Shown here: positions 59,437 through 64,000 of the stretch, piece after piece
How the letters are laid out: the number at the start of each line of letters is the position of its first letter
Position numbering within the stretch: the stretch's first letter is position 1
Origin: Thuidium tamariscinum
Taxonomy: Eukaryota > Streptophyta > Bryopsida > Hypnales > Thuidiaceae
Direction of reading: 5' to 3'
DNA: 64,000 bases
NCBI GenBank assembly: GCA_947034885.2
Contig: OX344757.2
Location: 4,712,001 to 4,776,000, forward strand
Program-made: the position numbers and the translations under genes
Notes under the pieces: model-generated
Database searches by the model: none
Told to the model about the DNA's origin: nothing
The model's input: only the letters and a program-made list of their open reading frames with translations

Positions 59437-61678
59437 CAATCCTCCTCTAGAATGCAAGGTACATACCAATTTCGGGTATATGCCTTCGAAGCATATCTGA
59501 TTGTTTCCCGCTACTTCATATAACCAAAATATTCACAGCAAGTCCACAAGGTCACTGCAGTAACCTACTCCAAGGAATTTCCTTGATTGAGTGATAAATG
59601 CACAAGCTGTCAAATTCTGTCAACTCCCAAATATATGTTGACAAGTCGCTCCACCAAACGATTTCTTAACACTAGGCTAGAAGCACCCTTCAAAGAGGAG
59701 ATATCAAGTCCTTAAACCTAAGAAAGTAGGTCCGGTAAGGGAATGACCAATGCAGCTCTTGCTTTAAACTCCAGCAAGCCTGCAAACAAACGAATATGCA
59801 GTCCGAATGTAGAACCTTCTGTCCGTACTTGAGGATACTGCACAATTCTAAAACCTGGAGTCCAAAAGTTTTCTATACAGTCTTCAATGCGCCAACATGC
59901 TCACGGGTAACATACCCCGTTATATCTCCGAGCCATAACACTCTATAATCCAGTCATAGCTGCGTATTGCCGAATCGACTTTGCCGCTGTACAACTTGGA
60001 TTAAAAGGATGGGATTCGCTGCTTTAGGACTGGCTTAAAGAGTCGCCAATTATTGCCAACTTGTCAAATAGCTGTAAAGGTGACTCTGCATACTGCTCTG
60101 CTCACCAATCTAATTTGTATAAAGACCTCAGCAGTGGTTCCCTGGAAAAAACAAAACAACAAAACTGTTGTAAGTACACTGACCCAGTATGAGCTGACTT
60201 GAATGCTTTCAGGTAGACCAATTCAGTGGGCTGATTTGTTCAAGTAGAATATTAACTGGAAAATGTGTCGCAAGATTCTCAATCACCAGCATATCCTTTA
60301 AAAGGATACACAATTCATTTCCATTACATTGCAAGATTGATCTACAGATTTATGCATCGTGGACAGCTCATAGGTTTGCATTTCCTTTCATCAAACTAGT
60401 GGAATACATCTCGTAGGGCTTTCATACACCAATCTGAAAAACTCAAATTGAGCACAACCGGAACGGTCTGCTCAAGAGGGGCCAATCTGCCACGAGTCAA
60501 CTCTGACAGTACGGCACCTTAATCACGAAGCCCGATCCAATCCGTCTACGCAAACATACGGTAGTAAAAGCGCTAATATTAACATTCAAGATTTCGACTT
60601 AAGCACTAATCCTAACACCTTCAAACTCTCATAAGTCGTCAGTAGAAAAGAGAGGGCTCCCTTTCAAATTAAACGCAGCGCCCTTACCACTCCAAGATTG
60701 CAAATAACACTCTCTCCCCCCCCGTTCAAAAACAAGCCTCAAACAAGCTCCAAGTGATCGCACAGCTTGTTGCAACACCCGCACTACCAAGAAAAGTTAT
60801 CACCACACTCTCTGAACACTCACAGACAGTTTGTTTGCACTGCCGTCCGAACGAAGAACTCAAAACACTTCACAAAACGCGAAACTAATTGATTATTCAC
60901 TACAAAGAAACGGTCAAAACGCCGAAATTCAAAAAGAAAAACGACCTTGTCGCATCGTACCATTCCTGCTCTGACAGAGTCAATCCCTTAGCTACCAAGC
61001 GCAAACAAAAGCTTTCAAAGTCGAGCGAGAGCAGGTAGCGTATAAGCCAAAACGTCCTGACGCAACCTCTAAGCACCGTCCTCCCGACGCAACGGGTTCC
61101 AACTCGGAACCGATTAGTAGCTGAACGAGATCCATTAACCTCGCCATTCTACACCCTCCACCTTCTCAAAGACCGGAAAAAATAAATAGAAACTAAATAA
61201 ATAAAAAACTCATCAACACAAACCTCAAATGGCAAATACTGAAACAAAACTCTCCACGACGGATTCCATTCAACCGCTTATGTCATGTTCAGAAGCACTA
61301 AACTAAAAACCTATCTCCTTCGATCGTGAAAAACGAAACACGGAAGCGAAAACCAAAAACCTCACGATCAGTCAGGAATTTGTCCGAAACTAGACCACCG
61401 ACCACACGAGTGAGAGCCTCGAACTCACACATGCGCATGAAAGAGAGCGTGCAATTCGACCATAAGCTCGGTCGGAGGAGAATGGGCAGTAGTAGTGTTT
61501 TCATTCCCGAGCATCGTTCGTTGCTTCCCGATCGGCTACTACAACGCCAGCGCCGCGTCCATCAGGAATTGAACAGCAATGCATGTACAGTACAGTCAAG
61601 TTTGTGAAAGTTTTGCGAAGCTGCGCAAGGGTTCGCCTTTGCGCGCGATGAACTTCAGGAAGCTTTCGCCTGTGCGAG
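59437..61678 (-). promoter_or_regulatory. Leader and promoter region of the DENN gene
   Basis: Non-repetitive DNA becoming GC-richer towards 61.7 kb. Minus-strand acceptor-like sites TTTTTTCCAG|G (exon side from 60141) and TTTGCAG|GCTTGC (near 59779) suggest leader introns, so transcription probably starts near 61.0-61.6 kb. No TATA box was chosen with confidence. Confidence 0.4.
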
Positions 61679-61926
61679 ATGGCCACCTCGTCGCGGCTCC
61701 TTCGGCTCCGGCGTCATAGCCAACACACATGTGCCTGCAAAGCTCCGGCTCTGGCGCTTCTGTTGCAGGGCACACCTCTGTCGTCTTGGGCTGCTAACCC
61801 TAATCTAAAATCTACTAAATCAATACATTCTCTCCGGATTAGGACAGATTTACCATGTCGGGTATGTTCGACTCGAGTAGATTACAAGAAGTCAGGAACA
61901 TTTCAGATTGACAGATTTGAGATCTT
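61679..61926 (+). CDS. Possible first exon of a divergent gene (organelle-targeted N terminus?)
   Basis: Open frame from ATG 61679 in GC-rich DNA, starting MATSSRLLRLRRHSQHTCAC: Arg/Ser/Ala-rich with almost no acids in the first 50 residues, as in mitochondrial or plastid presequences. The frame meets a good donor, ATCTT|GTAAGAAT, at 61926/61927, four bases before its stop. No further exons were found before 64000, which could mean a long intron or a chance frame. If real, it shares a bidirectional promoter with the DENN gene. Confidence 0.3.
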
Positions 61927-62959
61927 GTAAGAATGTACGTTCCTGGATTCGGTATCTTTACCTGGAGGAGATTTTGGACCGTGGGTACTGCACGCCCATT
62001 CCTCCGACGTGGCGGGATTCGATCCTAGTTGGCACTTTCTTGTCACGACTCTGCTTTTTACTTTAAAGTTTTTCGGGGCGTGGAATTCTTGGAAACAGGC
62101 TTTTCCCTTACGGACGACTGGAATTTGAACGGTGAGGACCATTCCCGAATATTTTTATTTTCATTATTACTTTTTACTTTAAAAAACATTTATTTCCCTT
62201 TTTTTGACTTCCTTCATGTTTTTTTTGCAATACTTTCCATTCTTTTTTTTCATTTCTACACAATTCATACTTCAATCGGATCAAAACCCCAAAACCCAAT
62301 TTCCATATCCATCATATTCCAAATGGTTATTAGAATATATCCCATTGCACCACCAACAAGATAATGCGTACAAACTAAGACTTGACTTTAGTTTGACCCA
62401 AATGTAAGGTACAAACCTACAAACCCTAGACCCAGACTCTGGCTTTCCATTGTCCAATTCCCCTTCCCCTTTTTTCCATTGCAAGTGGCCCCCCAATTTT
62501 TGGGGTGTTTCTTTTTCATGCGGGTGGTTGTGGGGGCCCCTGACTGAAAAAACCCAAGTCTGCCACAATGATGACTGTCAATGAGGTGATTTCATGATTT
62601 TAAAAATTTATAAAGAGTTTGGTGAGACATGCCATCCTTGAGGCCATCACTTTCAGTTACCATGGCGTTGCAGTTTAATAAATACAACATTGCAGTAGTA
62701 GTACTCATGCATATCTAAAATGGGATTCTTTTATTCTTGGAATAAACTCTGGGTTTAAAAAAATCATTGTTAAGTCAGTCATTCATTCTAGAACAGAAAT
62801 GTAGCAGGATTGTAGACTGCTTATTATTTTACGTCAAAAGAAATAAGCCATGTACTGCCTACCTACATTTATAGCTTGAAATGATTGTGTGTTGTAGAAA
62901 CGGACGGCATTGGGTACAGGTGTACCATTGGGTGCCTCTCCTTTAAAATAGGGTTCTTT

Positions 62960-63004
62960 GGTGGGTGGGTGGGTGGGGGTGGGGGTGGGGGTGGGGTGGG
63001 GGGT
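62960..63004 (+). repeat. G-rich tract with quadruplex potential
   Basis: GGGT and GGGGGT units in a row, at least eight runs of three or more G on the plus strand. Four runs with 1-base loops suffice for a G-quadruplex. Confidence 0.85.
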
Positions 63005-63341
63005 AAAACACATGGAGAATTACCATTGAAAGAGGAAGTTCTTTGGGTGTTTGTCTCTGTACAAACTTGGAAATGGAGAGATATGTATTAGATAACCTTT
63101 GAGCCGTAGTAGCGGCAAGAAGGTCATCAACATAACCGGTTGTTCATTTTCAATCAGAACCTTTGATCTTCATGATCTAAGGGTTTAGGAAGCAAGTTGA
63201 AAGGAAAGAAGGTTATGAGTTACAACTTGTGATGGTGATGGTGATGGGCAGCCCATGGTAAAGAGCCACGTTAGCGTTGAAAAATCAACAACCGGTTATG
63301 AAATTTGACTCAACTAGCCAGGATGGTTGCCTTTTTCTTTT

Positions 63342-63447
63342 TTTGGCTACATGTTATATTGTAGAACTCGAAAACTGATGTTTTAATGTATTTTTTTGGC
63401 TACATGTTGTATTGTAGAACTCCAGAATTGATGTTTTTTATTTTTAT
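63342..63447. repeat. 53-bp tandem duplication
   Basis: TTGGCTACATGTTRTATTGTAGAACTC and a following AxxTGATGTTTT block occur twice with period 53. Confidence 0.8.
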
Positions 63448-63832
63448 TTTTTTGGCATTGAGACCCATTCTTTAGAATAGTTCTCCATTCCAAGGTCAGA
63501 AAGTATGGGTTTGTCATCTGGAGGAAGTTTTGTCAAACAAGACCACGTGAGAGACGCGTTCCAAAACATTCCATGGGTGGAGTCTATCTGGTTTGCAAAA
63601 CTCAAGTTTGATTCAATGCATTGAGAAGCTACCGAGACATTCCTGAAAAGGTGGTACTAATCTTTTTTTTCAAACTACAAAAAAAACCTTGGATGAAATC
63701 TTGCATCAAAGTTTTTTTGTCTAGGTGAGTGTTCTAAAATCATTTCTTTCACATAGGTATCTATTGATTTTAGAGATGTACCCAAAATAATGATGGCAAT
63801 TTTGGGTCAATGGTGCATTTGGGGGGTCTACC

Positions 63833-64000
63833 TTAACCCCTCACCGCCCAAGAGGACCAAAAGTGTCCATGGAGTCAGACTCAAAGTGTTGTAACTTTTG
63901 CATCCAATGTCCAAATTCATTGAAACTTGTTGGAAAAGTTGCGCATTCTAATCTAGTTCTTATAGAATAAATTTCAAATCAATATAAGACATATTGAGTT
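63833..64000 (-). mobile_element. Family 3 TTAA element, copy c (cut by the window end)
   Basis: TTAA (63833-63836) then CCCCTCACCGCCCAAGAGG, followed by TTGCATCCAATGTCCAAATTC and TTGGAAAAGTTGCGCAT, matching the reverse of 32226-33295 and the left part of 47158. The rest lies outside the window. Confidence 0.7.

Larger units (their letters stand above)
61931..63832. other. Intergenic with low-complexity tracts
   Basis: No gene recognised. Contains a G-rich tract (62960-63004), a GATGGT microsatellite (about 63229-63247) and a 53-bp tandem duplication (63342-63447). Confidence 0.4.

Noticed and set aside
1-64000. CRISPR arrays, rRNA, tRNA, plastid or bacterial insertion
   Set aside because: No regularly spaced identical repeats, no cloverleaf-type sequences and no bacterial-style gene strings were seen on either strand.

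Overview
This looks like nuclear DNA of a large, repeat-rich land-plant genome, most likely a gymnosperm. That is inferred from low gene density, plant-type GT-AG introns, plant-specific gene families, and long AT-rich tracts full of old, nested, mostly non-coding transposons. No tRNA, rRNA, CRISPR or bacterial-style operon was seen. The species cannot be fixed from the sequence alone.

Layout. 1-2.76 kb: last seven exons of a plus-strand GRAM/VASt membrane protein gene (VAD1-like), cut by the left edge. 2.8-27.6 kb: gene-poor AT-rich DNA with TTAA-flanked elements, a Stowaway-like element, a TA-flanked MITE, tandem arrays and one broken coding-like fragment. 27.7-32.2 kb: a two-exon F-box/kelch gene with its leader. 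32.2-52.1 kb: more repeats (TTAA elements, a probable Mutator-like element with 10-bp target duplications, a decayed Copia remnant) and two copies of a short minus-strand CW-zinc-finger/MBD gene, 11 kb apart in a duplicated segment. 52.9-59.4 kb: a complete minus-strand DENN-domain gene that I could splice into 19 coding exons (844 residues). 59.5-62 kb: its leader and promoter region, with a possible divergent first exon at 61.68 kb. 62-64 kb: low-complexity DNA and the start of another TTAA element.

The strongest unusual signal is a group of non-coding elements whose inverted ends begin CCCCTAAA or CCCTTSA and that sit between TTAA target duplications. About fifteen copies fall into three longer sequence families plus one short type, and cover roughly a sixth of the window. 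One copy is inserted into another at the TTAA lying 119 bp inside it, which fixes the target duplication. One copy (44.07-44.80 kb) is a 364/350-bp foldback. TTAA plus CCC ends is the signature of the piggyBac superfamily, which to my knowledge is not described as a normal component of seed-plant genomes; this assignment is inference, as no transposase is present here.

The genes do not form a pathway. They are independent housekeeping or regulatory genes: sterol/lipid-contact protein, SCF ubiquitin-ligase adaptor, chromatin reader pair, and Rab-GEF-type trafficking protein.
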